A stretch of 64,000 nt of DNA, taken from assembly GCA_034008185.1 (NCBI GenBank), contig CM067083.1, positions 121,525,337 through 121,589,336 of the forward strand, read 5' to 3'. Below are positions 50,121 through 62,800 of the stretch, piece after piece; the first letter of the stretch is position 1; each line of letters opens with the position of its first letter. Source of the stretch: Gorsachius magnificus. Taxonomy: Eukaryota; Chordata; Aves; Pelecaniformes; Ardeidae. Under the pieces are notes generated by a model. That model searched no databases, had not been told where the DNA came from, and saw nothing but the letters and a program-made list of their open reading frames with translations. The translations under genes were made by a program, and so were the position numbers.

Positions 50121-50364
50121 AATCATAGAATCATAGAACCATAGAATGGTGTGAGTTGGAAGGGACCTTCACAGATCATCTAGTCCACCCCCCTGCCACA
50201 GGCACAGACATCTTTCACTCGATCAGGTTGCTCAAATCCCTGTCCAACCTGACCTTGAACACTCCAATGACAGGACATCCACCACTTTGCTGGGCAACTT
50301 GTTCCCAGTGTGTCACCACCCTTACCGTACAAAATGTTGTCCTTATGTCCAATCTAAATCTACA
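50121..50364 (-). mobile_element. CR1 LINE 3' fragment
   Basis: AATCATAGAATCATAGAACC, GAGTTGGAAGGGACC, CATCTAGTCCACCCCCCTGC, CTGTCCAACCTGACC and TTGTCCTTATGTCCAAT, in reverse CR1 order. It is 5'-truncated near CTAAATCTAC. Confidence 0.9.
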
Positions 50365-51757
50365 CTTGATTTTAGCAGTGTGTCTTTGTGAATGGAATTC
50401 TGTTTCAACACAACATAAGGGTTATTTAGAACCTTGATGTACGAACCATTAATCTAGTCTCTCATTGGAATTGCTAAATGAGAATCCCAAAAATTTAGAA
50501 ATTGGCTTTTGGTTAACTCAGTCTTCCCAAGTCCAAATCTCATGTCTTGAAGATAATGGTCACAGAAGTCACAGCTGGCTGTGATTTTAGTATAAATACT
50601 GAACATGAAGTGGTTTACTTGCATTGCCACTTCCCTAGCAACATCCAGAAATTTATTCCAGTTCCTGCTAGTATTCCGAGTTTTTCTATTGACTTCTAAA
50701 TACCAGTAATAACCAAGGGGTTTCTAAATGCAAGGGAACATGTGTTTCTGAGCAAAAAGACCTTATTATTTAGTTACCATAAAGGTAGCCCATTGATTGC
50801 AACCTTTTGGCAAGGACTTTTCTTTCTATTCACTTTTAAGCTGTTTTATCTAGACCACATATTCTTTGTTGTTTTGCTATAGCCTTTGAAAGTGGTTCCT
50901 TGATTTCAGCTCTTTTCTTGCCTGGTGTAGCACAGTCACCACAGTAATATTGGAAATCAGTATGGGACTCAGCTTCCTTGTTGCTCAACAGAGTAAGACA
51001 GGCACTTTTAAAGAGAAGCTCATCCCAATAACTCTCTGTAGAGACAACCTTGACAACTGACTTCGACCAGATGCTAACAAACAGAAAACTAAAAATAAGC
51101 ATAATGAATCCCAGTAACAATATCTAATTTAAATCAGGTCAAACTTTACTGGTTATTGCCGCTACATATTGAAAAAATTGTCCTATGTTTACTCTTGAGA
51201 AGGACTACAATTTGGTCTTCAGTGTATTCCAGTGTTCAGTATCAATTACACAATTCTGTAACTGTTTAGTCAGTGGCTTATGAGGACACATTTAATATTT
51301 AGAAATTTAAAAAAAGAAAGCAGAATTTCTTTTTTTATTGGAGAACCCCACTGTTAACCATCGCTCCAGCTAATGTTTAATAACTACCTTGCTTTATCTT
51401 GTACCAATCTTGACAATAATTAAGCTGAAACAACTGCAGTTGTTTTTAATATAGGAACACGTTTACTTTGACAATTTTAATTTGCTTGTTAAATAAAGGA
51501 TAAACAGTTAAAATCATGACACTCTTAAGTGAAGAAATGAAGAAATTCTATGTTTTTCCTTCTTTGGAGCCCACAGGCATCTTCCCTGATGTGGAGTCAG
51601 CACTAGTGGGTGAGGTTACAACATGCTGGGTTTGGCCAAGGTGCAAACTGATCTCCCACAAAGATTTAGAGCAACTGTGAAGCAGCAACTAGCATAAATT
51701 ACATGGGAGTGTTTCATTGGACTCTCTGCAAATCAAAGGCTCCCAGAAGTGCTAGAA
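50365..51757. other. non-coding stretch
   Basis: No gene recognised. AT-rich smooth sequence at about 51380-51540 could be a conserved element. Confidence 0.4.
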
Positions 51758-51851
51758 ATGTTCCTGAGGGGTATCATAGAGTTGTTCCTGATGGGTATCA
51801 TACAAGAGAGTTGCTGGCCATGGGTATCACACAAGAGAGTTGCTGGACATG
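51758..51851. repeat. 29-bp tandem repeat, about three copies
   Basis: Units at 51782-51810 and 51811-51839 are near identical (TTG-TT/CTGG, then ATGGGTATCA-ACAAGAGAG). A shortened diverged unit precedes them at 51758-51781 and a partial unit follows at 51840-51851. Confidence 0.85.
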
Positions 51852-54800
51852 ACCATGGTTAGGGTCCAGCCTTCTGAGGAGAGAAACCTGGGTTACATGG
51901 AGTGCCAGCACAGGCATGAGGGATAGGAAGATGAAGAAGATAAATAAACCACACAGCACTAGGATTTCAGCCTTGATATGTGTATTAGGAACATAAGGGT
52001 CTTCTTCAACTGCTAATTTCCTGGAAAAGAGCAGATACTTACAGACAGCTACAGCTGGTGGCCTGCACTACCACCACAGATGGGTCAACAGTAGCCAAGC
52101 AAACTAAACCTGAGTGCCACATTTCTTTATCATATATTTGTCTTTGCTAATACGAATCTCATGTCCTAAAATGTTTTAAAAAGAAAAGAAAACTTAATGT
52201 ATCATTGCTGAAATCTTAATTCTTTCCCAAATCTACAGCATGCTCCAGTTAGAGCAGTTTTACTTAATGAAGACATGAATTAAGAACTGGAAAATAGCAT
52301 ATTGTGCTGTATGTAAAATGAGAAAAATCATGCATAATGCTTCCCCTCATTTGTACGTATTACATTTGCAATTGTCAAAAACAGGATTAACTATCCCTCT
52401 TGGGTTGTGCATTCCAAAATGCTTAATCTATTCTCCCCTTGATACAACAGAGTAACTCCCATTCATACACAAGCATACTGAAGAAAAAAAAAAGCTACCC
52501 TTGTTTCCCATCTCTCATTAATTTCCTACTACTTTCCATTAGCACCCAAAATCACTGCACTTCTCATTAGTGGAAAAATAATTCACACATATAAAGTGCT
52601 GCATAATGAAAGCCAAGTCGGGGGTGGTGGTGGGGGAAAGAAGCCTTGCTAAATTTCAGAATACATAAATGCAATAATTAAATGTAGATTATTGCCCTTC
52701 AGTTTCCTTGAGGGTCAGGAATACCTGTCATTAATCCATGAAATTTCCTGACACCTGCTGAAAGGAGTGAATGAAGAACAGGGAAAGGACTGGAACGGTA
52801 ATTATCAGTGGATGATTCTTCTCATCTACTTCTAGGCTCTTGACTACTAGGGTTTAGAAGCTTCACACTCTAGTATCCTTATATTGCCAATGGAAAAGTA
52901 GAAAGAAGAGTTCCCATTTGTATGCTTGATGCTTCAATCTACATTCCTTGATGACCTCCAGAAGTGCTTCTCTTATTCCTTCTCTATAAGCATCTTTGAG
53001 TGGCTGACAAAGTAGACACCTCAGGGACCCAAATTTTGGTGGGATTAACCATGGCCTTAGAAGAAACCATCATTTAACAAAAGAATTACACAAACTGGAG
53101 TAAGAGCTTCAAGAACCAGAAAGTCATAGGTCTGTAATCACTATTTTAAGACCTGTTTCTTCTCCTGAATGGAGATGATCTTAGCAAAAGAGAGAATGCA
53201 GTAAAACAGGTGCAAGCCTCCAATCCTAACTGATCCCAAAAAGCTGGTACAAAGTTGGTACAAGCTATCGCAATATCTGTGGAATTTTTTTACATACACA
53301 CAAATGCTTTCTCCTTCTTTCATGTACATGCTGATGCTTTACTCCCCTGAGATTTGCAGTGTTTCCCCATTATTTGCCACCTGAACGAACATGATCCTCT
53401 AGGATAACCTAATGTTGCCATTGCCAGATTTCCAGACTCTTTCTAAAGTGCATGAAAATTTACCTGTTCATTCTTGAACGATTTGGGTTTCTATGTGCAG
53501 CCTCCAAATTTGAAGATAACGTTGCCTGAAAAGAGCTTTTTTGAAATCCATTGTGTGATTTACTGAACTGTAGCCCCTGTTCTATTTTATTCCTTTCACC
53601 AAGTGAATACAGAGACAGTAGGGTAATGCTATAAATAGATAACGTCATCACACATTTTGGATCACTCAAGCTGTTTAACAAGGCTCAGATTTTCTCACCC
53701 AATTTTAGGCACTTAACTGAGAGGCTTAATTCAGGGCTATCATCACCTTATCTTTCCTCTGTAGACAGTGGAAAAAGATCGGTATCCCCAGGGGTGATTC
53801 TGGCTGGACTACAATAGGAATCTCTTTTCCTCCCTAACTCTAGAGGATGTCTGTTTGGGTCTTAATCCCCATAGCTCAGTTAAAAGCAGGTGAGATGAAT
53901 AGCAAGAAGATTAACAAACAAGAATGGATCTTGACTATGGTTTTGCTGAAGCTAAATTAATGATGCTTAGAACTCTACATTTCTTCAAAACATCACAAAT
54001 TCAAGGGAATTTTAATCTGTTCTTATCCTGACTCCAGCTTTTTGTAGTCCTGTTCTCAGTACTCGGTTATTAGCACAGGGAATGTGCATTGGCTCAGAAA
54101 AGTGCAGGTTAAACCTATGCTTCTGTGTATCATTCTTCATAAACATAAGATTTGACATTATTAAGCTGTCACCAGAAAAGCATGTGGATATCAAGAGGTG
54201 GGCAGGTGTCTTATGGTCCTGTGACCCCACTTACCTTTAATTACATAAGAAACTAGAATGAAAGTAAGCATACTATAGTACAGAAAATATACTTACTATC
54301 ACCCTGGCAGAAAAAGGATTCTTAGCACAAAGTATTTCTGTGTTCTGAATAATTTTTGCCTTCAACATTTTTAAGCAGCGTGACTTTGCCTTTTTATGTA
54401 AATAGTAATACTTTCAGAAAAAATTCTTTAAAAGACATCCATGAACGTTCCAAGTCAGTCGTGACTATGTCAACATGCTCTGTGATATGTCAACACCGTG
54501 GCTTCGCGGAATGCAACACAACAGTATTAACTGCATTGCCATGTGAAATGCAATATTCACACTTTTGATTTATCTGATGATAATTCAAATTATCTCACTT
54601 TAACAGAGTCCTGATCTGTTAAAAACCTATGGAAAAACATGAATCAGATACCAGTTGTCCTGGTACAAAAGAATTTGATTTCATTTATGATATGGGAGAT
54701 CGGAATCTAGCTTAATCGTAGAATCATATTGGGTTTTACATTATGTCATTGTCCAGAGCAGCTCAGACCATCTACAGGCAGATATATTATGCTAAACCTG

Positions 54801-56586
54801 GGAATGTGAACATTCTTAATGTATGTATTTGTATAAAACCATACATTTATATTGTATTAGAATGCATATGTGGTGTTTTATTTATATTCTACACACATCA
54901 TGGCTATCCAGTTTATTAAGCAAATAAAATAGTGCCTATGGTAGTGCAAATTTTTATAGCTGTGTTTTCTCACTCTGCAATCTAATTTGCATATCTATAT
55001 ATCAGCAGCAAGTTAACAGGACCGGAGACACAGAAACTATGAGTGGACAAAAGACACCTTAAGAAGCTACAAACCAACAACCAGAAAAGCCTTTTAGCTG
55101 TAAGTCAGCAGACTTTTATGTCAAGCTTGGCTGACTAATTATTGCTTATAATTTGCATTAGGATTAATTAACTAATTAGAGAGGAATGTCTGAAGGCAAA
55201 GTTATGGCTCTGCTTGTCAAGCTGAGGACTTTAATTATTCTGATATTTTTAATTATAATCAGCTGCTGAATGAGTATTACATTGTCAGCTACTATAGCTG
55301 AAGCTGCAGCGGGTAGGGGAGCTGAAGGAATTGTGGGTATTGTGCTACCACTTCACCTAGAACCATGGAAAGGTAATGCCAACTACGCAAATATAATAGG
55401 AAAGCCTTCTGGCTTCAATACTCATTAAAAGCATGTACACAGCACTATGCAAACTGTGACAGTTCAGGGTTACGTATCCTTTTAAGAGTAAGAGAGCAAC
55501 TTTTCCTCAGGAACGTTCCCAAGCCTGCATTCTCTTTTTGTTTAAATCCCTTTTTGGTGGGCCTGAACAGCCTCTTTGTCCCTAGATACGCATAGCTCAA
55601 TGCATATTGCTTTGTGAAACTTAATGTACAAGGGACGGTAAAGAAAGCACAGCCCAAAGCTGGGACACAGAAAAAGGCACCCTCTTGCTACCTTTGTGTC
55701 TCTGATGTGATTTAGACAACCTCAAGTCGTCTGCTTTCCAATCAACAGAAGCTGCAAGGAGGAGAAGCCCTATCCACTGCAGAACAAGATCATTTCTGAG
55801 ACACAGCATATCTGATTTGTTTGCCAGGACTTCTGTGATATCTTGGCTTAAGGGCTTGATCTCACAGCCTTGTCAGGAGTAACTTTGTTCAGCAATTTAT
55901 TGAGGCCACTCCTTTCCTAAGTCTCTCAATGATAACCATCACACCATCATATGGATGCTTCATTATCCTCAATAGATATAATCTCATGACCCCTGCATCA
56001 ATACTCACATTTTAAAAACAGGAACTGGGGAATAGTTTAACTAAGGGCTGGAGTGGACTTCAGTACAAATTGTCTTATTGCTTTGCTGAAATTTGAGCCT
56101 CTCAATGTCAGAAGGTGGAATCCGTCACCTGGTTTAGGTCCAAACTTCGATACTAACTTTTTAGACATTTGGCTTTATGATGGTTCAGTACACTTTAGAT
56201 AACCACCTAAACTCTCTGCAACTCTTCTGAAAAGATGGAACTGGTCTGCTTAATGGTGATGCTTCCCTATTCTTATGGACTAGGCACATTTATAGGGCAA
56301 CCTAGCCTGACCTTCTTCTGCCAAGAGTATAAGGAATCAGTATGAAATATCGAGTATTTTGGGATGCAGATCATCTAATCCTCTTCAAGGGATGCAAGTA
56401 TTATTGCCTCCTATTTCTGTAATAGGGAAGTGGGAGATCTGAATTCAAGGTGCTCAGTATCCTGAGGTGGGTTAAGCTCGTATCTTTCAGGCTGTGATTA
56501 CTTTAATTGCCAGGCTATGCAGTGCCTTCTCGTAGGCACTGAGGAGGAGAAAGTACAAAATTAATTGAGTTATATAGTAAAAAGTT
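51852..56586. other. non-coding stretch with conserved-looking blocks
   Basis: No gene recognised. Blocks with the texture of conserved non-coding DNA are at about 52140-52420, 52550-52760 and 54970-55340. A G-rich GGTGGTGGTGGGGG run lies at 52620-52636. Confidence 0.35.
54985..55265. promoter_or_regulatory. Candidate enhancer: POU octamer and homeodomain motif cluster
   Basis: Two ATTTGCAT octamers (54985-54992, 55151-55158), five TAATTA homeodomain cores (55136, 55165, 55173, 55232, 55250) and an E-box CAGCTG (55260-55265) fall within 281 bp. With A and T each near 0.31, about 0.1 TAATTA is expected per 120 bp, against five seen in 120 bp. The regulatory role is inferred from motifs alone; local AT-richness inflates such counts. 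Confidence 0.4.
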
Positions 56587-56628
56587 TAGAGGAAGGCTAA
56601 CTCAGGCTAGAGGAAGGCTAACTCAGGC
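56587..56628. repeat. Perfect 21-bp tandem duplication
   Basis: Two identical 21-bp units, 56587-56607 and 56608-56628, beginning TAGAGGAAGGC. The lack of differences points to a recent event or an assembly slip. Confidence 0.95.
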
Positions 56629-56705
56629 TGATAGTTAGGGTATTCAGCTGAGAAGGGGCCACAGTTCTGACAAAACTCCCCCAAAATGCACATGCCTTTT
56701 ACATT

Positions 56706-56860
56706 ATAGAATCATAGAATCATTTAGGTTGTAAAAGACTTTAAGATCATCAAATCCAACTGTTAACCTACACTGCCATCCCACCACTAAACCATGTCCC
56801 TAAGCACCTCGTCTGCCCATCTTTTAAATCCCTCCAGGGTTGGGGAGTCGACCACTTCCC
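56706..56860 (-). mobile_element. CR1 LINE 3' fragment
   Basis: ATAGAATCATAGAATCA, TTTAGGTTGTAAAAGAC, AAGATCATCAAATCCAAC, CCACTAAACCATGTCCC and CCTCCAGGGTTGGGG are the reverse of the 3' end seen at 30080-30214, so it is the same subfamily. It is truncated near the CACTTCCC motif. Confidence 0.88.
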
Positions 56861-59410
56861 TTAGACCTTTAGGGACTGGTAAAGCAACGCAGTCCTGGAG
56901 ACAGGACCCTGGAGTGCTTCACACTTCCCTTAGATAAATGTCCTTACTATTTAAAGGACAGAAAATACCACTTTCACACCGCAGTCTAGCTGGTAGATCA
57001 CTTCCTGGTATGTCCCATGTTTCAGGAACCTTCCAAAGAGACTTGAGAAAGATTCAGACATTGTTCTGCATGAGCCTAGATTATGATGTCTGTCTCCAAA
57101 GCAGGCATTTCCAGCTTTGTATGGGTAACTAAAACAAGACTGAACTTTCAATGGAGCAGGAAGGCATTTAAACACATTTAGGATTAGGCAGTCCTGAAAA
57201 ATAAACAAACATTGTCACTGGGTAGGGCTTAAGGACTTTTGGCCTATAGCCTAATTTAGACAGAAAAATGCCTTCTGTTTAACGGAATTTCCAGCTTTGT
57301 ATGGGTAACTAAAACAACTGACTCTAAATGCAATGTGGAAGCGTAGCTCCGTCTCCACTGACTACAGGGGAATCCTAGGACAATTTCATCCCAATCCAAG
57401 GCAGCTCAGTTAGATGGGATGAACCTAGGTGCATGTATAAAACAGGTCAGGATTCACAAAATAGGTGATTCTTTTGATCTAACTGCTTGTCCCAGTTGGT
57501 GGGGATAGAATTCACCTGACTTAACTTTAACCAGGTATCTTACCTTCTCCTTACAGGCGATGGAAAAATTCCCTTCTGACATTTCTAGAGCTTCATTCAT
57601 TTCATACTATAGAAAATCATTGAAAGAGCAAAAAAAAATCACACCCAATGTCTATGAAGTGGAACAAGTTAAAAAATACTTCTAAGTTTTTACTCAGGAC
57701 ATTTTCTGAGAGCTGAAAATCCCCTGAAATTAAAAATGCCTGAGAAAAAAGATATGTAAGTCTGCAGATGAGGTTTAGACAAGCACCTCCTAAGAAGATT
57801 GAAGCCCAAGATCACAAATCCCCCAGTGACTGTCCAAACTCTGATTTTTTCCTTAATTTTATTTTCAGGAACATCCAAAATGTAGAACTAAAGTCTCATG
57901 ACATAATTCTGGAATTTAGATTGCAGTGGAATATGAAATATATAGAATAGGGTGTTGCACTGCCTAGATGCAGATCTCCTAAAGTCAGATTATAAGTATC
58001 CAGAAGATTAAGGTCTTGAACCTAAGTCCCAGAAAAGGAACTCATAAGGACTCCTAGATCCCAGATTAATTATTTCTGGACCATTTTGTAGGGCCTTGCC
58101 TTAAAAATAGAAAAAAGCACAAAATTTACTTTGGATGGACACAGAACATAAAAATGAACAAAACCTACTGGACTTGGCTGTTCTTTATCACTGTATCCAT
58201 TACGTGGCTTCAAACTACAAGCTAGATTTTCTTCTTTCTTCCCTACAAGTTCTTCTGGACCACTGAAAACAATGAGTTGGCCAAGAGAAAGTATTTTACT
58301 TTTAAGGTTAGAAAGAAGTTCAGCCTATTCATTTTGTGAATGCTACCAAAAGTGATTCCACAAACACTGATTCGTTTTGACTCCCCAGTGTATAATTATC
58401 ACTTCACAGGCTTGCTTGACCCAGCAGTACTCTCCATTCTTCCCAGTGGGAATTTTTACTGACATTAGCAGAGTTTCTCCAAGATTACTTTATTCCCAAA
58501 GAGAAGGTATTTTGACTGTTCAGTTTTCTGTGATCCTGCATGTTCAGGTAGTGGTCTTGTGTGCCCCAGAAAAGAAGCAAGTAGATGTGAGGGAAGCCAT
58601 GAAAGGTAGATTGCCATTGGATCATGTATTTGCTCATCGTCTCATCCTAAGACAATAAAATTAAAGCTTGTCCACATTGTTTGGAAGCTCTGAGCCATCC
58701 CCACTGAAGAAAATAATTGCTTATTTAGCCCTCTCCTCAACGATCATAAACAAAAAAATGAACTAAAAAAAATCACTCCAGCATTTTTATAATGACAGTG
58801 AATCTGTAGCATTTCTAAGTATTTACTAACTGAAACAAAAGAAGAGATTAGTGTCATTTTTGGATCCATGATCTTCTCTGAACACAGTAAAAGTAGTGTG
58901 CATGTGTACAAGAGCAAGATTTGACTCTGAAACAGCATATTTCCATTTGAGAAATTGAAGGATAACATTATGCTGGCGAGATATTTACTCAGAATATACC
59001 TCCAAAAAGCAGAATATGTTATATACCAAATGTATGCACATGTTTAAAAAGTTAATGTTTTAAGCTTTCTGCCTTCTAGCCAAGTATATCTAATCTAATT
59101 AGTGCTTTCCAGACAAACATGGCCATAAGCAGGCCCAGAGTACATTGACGACTCAAAAGACATGGTTCACCTCAGGCCTTTCCCACTTTTCAGTCTATCC
59201 TAAAATTTTGAATGTACCTTGCAAAATATGACTTAGTTTTATGAGTTTGTCACTGTTTAGCTTTATGTTGTTACAAGTGAACTCAAAATGCTCACTTTAT
59301 CTTTTCACTTTTGTATCACTTGTCCTGTGTCAATGTAGAGCAATCAGAACATCGGATGTCCTAGCATGGAGGTAATCCAAAATATTTGGTAGCATTTTTA
59401 AATATTTGCC
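56861..59410. other. non-coding stretch
   Basis: Apart from the 31-bp direct repeats, single-copy sequence with no supported gene. Confidence 0.5.
57107..57317. repeat. 31-bp perfect direct repeats 180 bp apart
   Basis: ATTTCCAGCTTTGTATGGGT and the following AACTAAAACAA occur at 57107-57137 and again at 57287-57317 without a mismatch. The flanks differ. Confidence 0.93.
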
Positions 59411-59825
59411 TGAAAGAAGGGCTAGGGAAAGGAATCATGTACAGGAGCATCTTTCCTATGAGGAAAGGCTCAGGGAGCTGGGCTTGTTTAGCCTGGAGAA
59501 GACTAGGAGGGGATCTCATAAATACTTACAAATATCTGAAGGGTGGATGTCACGAGCCAGACTTCTCAGTGATGCCCAGCGACAGGACAAGGGGCAATGG
59601 GCACAAACTGAAGCAGAAGAGGTTTCAGTTGTATATGAGGAAAAAATTCTTCACTTTGAGGGTGACAGAGCCCTGGCCCAGGCTGCCCAGGGGGGTTGTG
59701 GAGTCGCCTTCTCTGGAGATATTCAAACCCCACCTGGACAATGTCCTGTGCAACCTGCCAGGGGGTTGGACTGGATGATCTCCTCAGGTCCCTTCAAACC
59801 CCTGCCATTCTGTGATTCTGTGATT
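59411..59825 (+). mobile_element. CR1 LINE 3' fragment
   Basis: About 415 bp. The coding part shows [16 protein letters not shown] (frame from 59406) and then, in another frame, LYMRKKFFTLRVTEPWPRLP and VVESPSLEIFKPHLD, so at least one frame change has occurred. It ends GGGGGTTGGACTGGATGATC and ATTCTGTGATTCTGTGATT, a CR1-J-like tail. 5'-truncated. Confidence 0.92.
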
Positions 59826-62800
59826 TTTTTGTCACTAAAGCATAAAGCAAGAAAGATTAATATGGTATTTTGCATGTACTAATGTACTAACAGTTAAACG
59901 TATGTCCACTCTGTAGCTCATAAGCTTTTAATTGTCCTGTTTCAGCAATACTAAAGACATTGCCATGAGCCTTAGAAGGCTGCGTTATATGACCATTTCT
60001 TGAGAACTAGATTCATGTTAGCTCAGGTCTATACAAAACTGTATCTTCTGGTTGCACTGTGGAGGTACCCTGGAGGAAAAACATGGTCTAGGAGCAAAGG
60101 GCTTGTATGTGACTGCAGAAATTTTGGCTCTGAAGAAGTAATTGAGTATACCACAGACTTGTTTGCACAAATTTGAGTTCTCATTCTCTTCCCACACAAG
60201 GTCACCCTCCAAAAGAATAAGATGGCAACACTCACTTTATCTAGCTACTTCTATAGCTAGCTGTTTCAGACTCTAGTGACCCTTGTCACATGTATGCACA
60301 TCACCTACCAGAGTATCACCTGTAATGACAGCAATAACAGCAATAGCAGAAATATAAGTAAATGTTTGTTCTAATCATAGACATCTGTACAATGGATAAG
60401 CAATCTAAAAAATGTTTTCACCATAAAATGAAACCTGTGAATCTCCCAGACAATGAAGGGGGAGTCAGAATCAAGTATTCAATTCTATCCCCATTTCAGC
60501 CTTCTGGAACATCAAACAAATGTGAAAACTCAAAAATGCACACTGGCCAGTCCCTGAAAACATTTCTCTTTTGGGTATGAAAAGATTATTTACATATATA
60601 TATTTATAAGAATATATATATATTCATTCTATATATAAAAATAGAACAAAAAAAGTTGAAGTGTGGGCATTCATGCCCTGGAAAAGAAAGAGAAGAAATG
60701 GTCAGAAAAGGTAGATTTTACCTAACCTAACTTTAGAAATCTTTAAGCAATTCACCCTTTTAGATATCTGTTTATGATGATGAGTCCTACACCAACCGTT
60801 CCATTCAGCTATAGATTGACTAGCCCAAATATAGCTTTCTACACTGTAAACCTATGCAGTTATCTGGGGTAAGTACTCTTATGCCAAGAACCCCAATGAA
60901 TATAATTTTGAGAACTAACTTTTAAACATATGAAGTTAGGTGAGGTGAATGTCCCATCACATGTCCCTTAATGAGAAGACTGGCTGTGCTTCGCTGGGTA
61001 AGCTTAGTCCTTAAAAGTATAAAACATCAATACAGAGAAAGTACAGGCATCATAGTTCTGCAGCTACAAAGAAAAAATTCTTTGGTAGTTTGAAATTTGT
61101 TGTATTGACATTTTCCATAGCTTTGGGAAATAGAAGCAAAATATTTAGTTAACAGAAACAAGATACTTTGTAGACTTAGTTTTACTCCCATCCCCAAAGG
61201 ACTCAGTGGCAAGCTAAGTACTCCGCTATTGACACTTTTTTTAGTCCAGCTTGGACTACAGAGAAAAGAAGAATCCTTTCAATCTAAAAATATATAAATT
61301 AAGTGTTTTCAATGCTTTCTAATGTGATCTGGGGAGAGGGGAGGAGGTGGAAGAGGAGTTATTGACCTATATAGACCTTTTCTCCATCTAGGAAACTTCT
61401 TTGCATAAATGTGTATACGTACATACTAGCTGAATAAAGCACGGGTGACCAAATGGAGATCATGTCTGCCCAGGATCAGGGAAAACTGTACACATCACTC
61501 TGGGATCATCAGGGGCTTGTTGCCACAAGCCTTCATTCCTGCATTTTGGGTAAACCTTGCTCAATTTTGGGATCCACGTGTTGTGAGTCAAGACTTTTAG
61601 AAGTAATTTAAGAATTTGGATGCAAATTTTTGAATTCTTATCACAGCTTGAAATGTCAAGAGGTGATCTATACTTTCTGAAAAATTAAATAGTAAACCAT
61701 GTCAGGAATATTGCCTATGAACTTGCTGGGGGGGTGAGGGGGTGGAGGTGGGAGGAGGGACAGGGGATGCAGAAAATCCCTGACAAGAGGTCAGAAGAAA
61801 ATAACAGGCACAGGTTGAACTTTGAGCCAAAAATACCAAGCATTTGAAATCAGAAAATGATTAAATCAGTAGAGCCTTTCTCTTTCCTTAACACTCCCCA
61901 ATCTCAGGTTAAATACAACATTTGTGTACATCATAGCTTCAAACTTAGTGTTTCTCTTTAACTGTTAGTATCTTTTCTGAGGCTTTTGTTCTGTCACGCA
62001 AAATTGTGTTTGAGAGTGTCAAATCAATAACAAGAGCAAAATCATTAGTGGATATTATTAATTTTCATTCCCTCTTCCCATTTGATCAGTAGAGGTCTAA
62101 AACCAGAAGGGAAACAGTTGTTATAACTACCATGTCGGTACCTACAGGTTCTAGGCAAGAATCAGGGTTTTTTTTTCTTCATATTTTGAATGCACAGTAT
62201 TTTTTCTTCTTCCTTTTCTTTGTTTTGGTTTAAATAAGATGAAGAACTGAGAAATATTTTTCAGCCCATAATCAAACAATCACACAGATTATCCGTGCTC
62301 AGTATAATTACCTGATTTTTTAACGGCTGTAAATCTGTCTCTCTTTATTCTACTGTTTTCTAGCTTGTTTTTTTGACCACCTGTGTTTTAGCTGAAGCCG
62401 TTCTTCACTTCATTGAGAACACTCCGACGTCTGAAACACCTGGCTAGGGAAGTGGCTGCAATGGACCTTCAAATTTCTTAGGAAGTTTTTAAAAAATGCA
62501 AAATATTCTTTAGTAAGTTGAAAAGTCATATGGATCGATTTTGAATTGGATAAAACATTTTACACTGATAAAATTAAATTTTTTGGCTTTGAATCCAATA
62601 ATTGACACCTTTTCAATTGCGATGTATCTTTGCACATTTTTAAGAAAAATAAAATAAAGAAATAAATTAAAAAAACATCTCAATCAAAACTCATAGAAGA
62701 GACATCTCTCTAAAAAAAAGTTCTAGAAGTGGAGCTTTTATGTATCTTTGAAAAAATTGCTAAATATTTTTTGCTCTCCAAAAGACAGACCTCAGTAAAA

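Noticed and set aside
54714..54785. Inverted CR1-tail-like start (TCGTAGAATCATATTGGG)
   Set aside because: Only a few octamer-like bases agree, and the following 50 bp do not follow CR1.
56370..56460. Possible MIR fragment (TTATTGCCTCCTATTTCTGT)
   Set aside because: Agreement is limited to a short segment and is compatible with chance.
57340..57560. Old repeat suspected to be shared with 36060-36220 and 53700-53900
   Set aside because: Only short words such as TGGGATGA and CTCAGTTA recur, in no consistent order.
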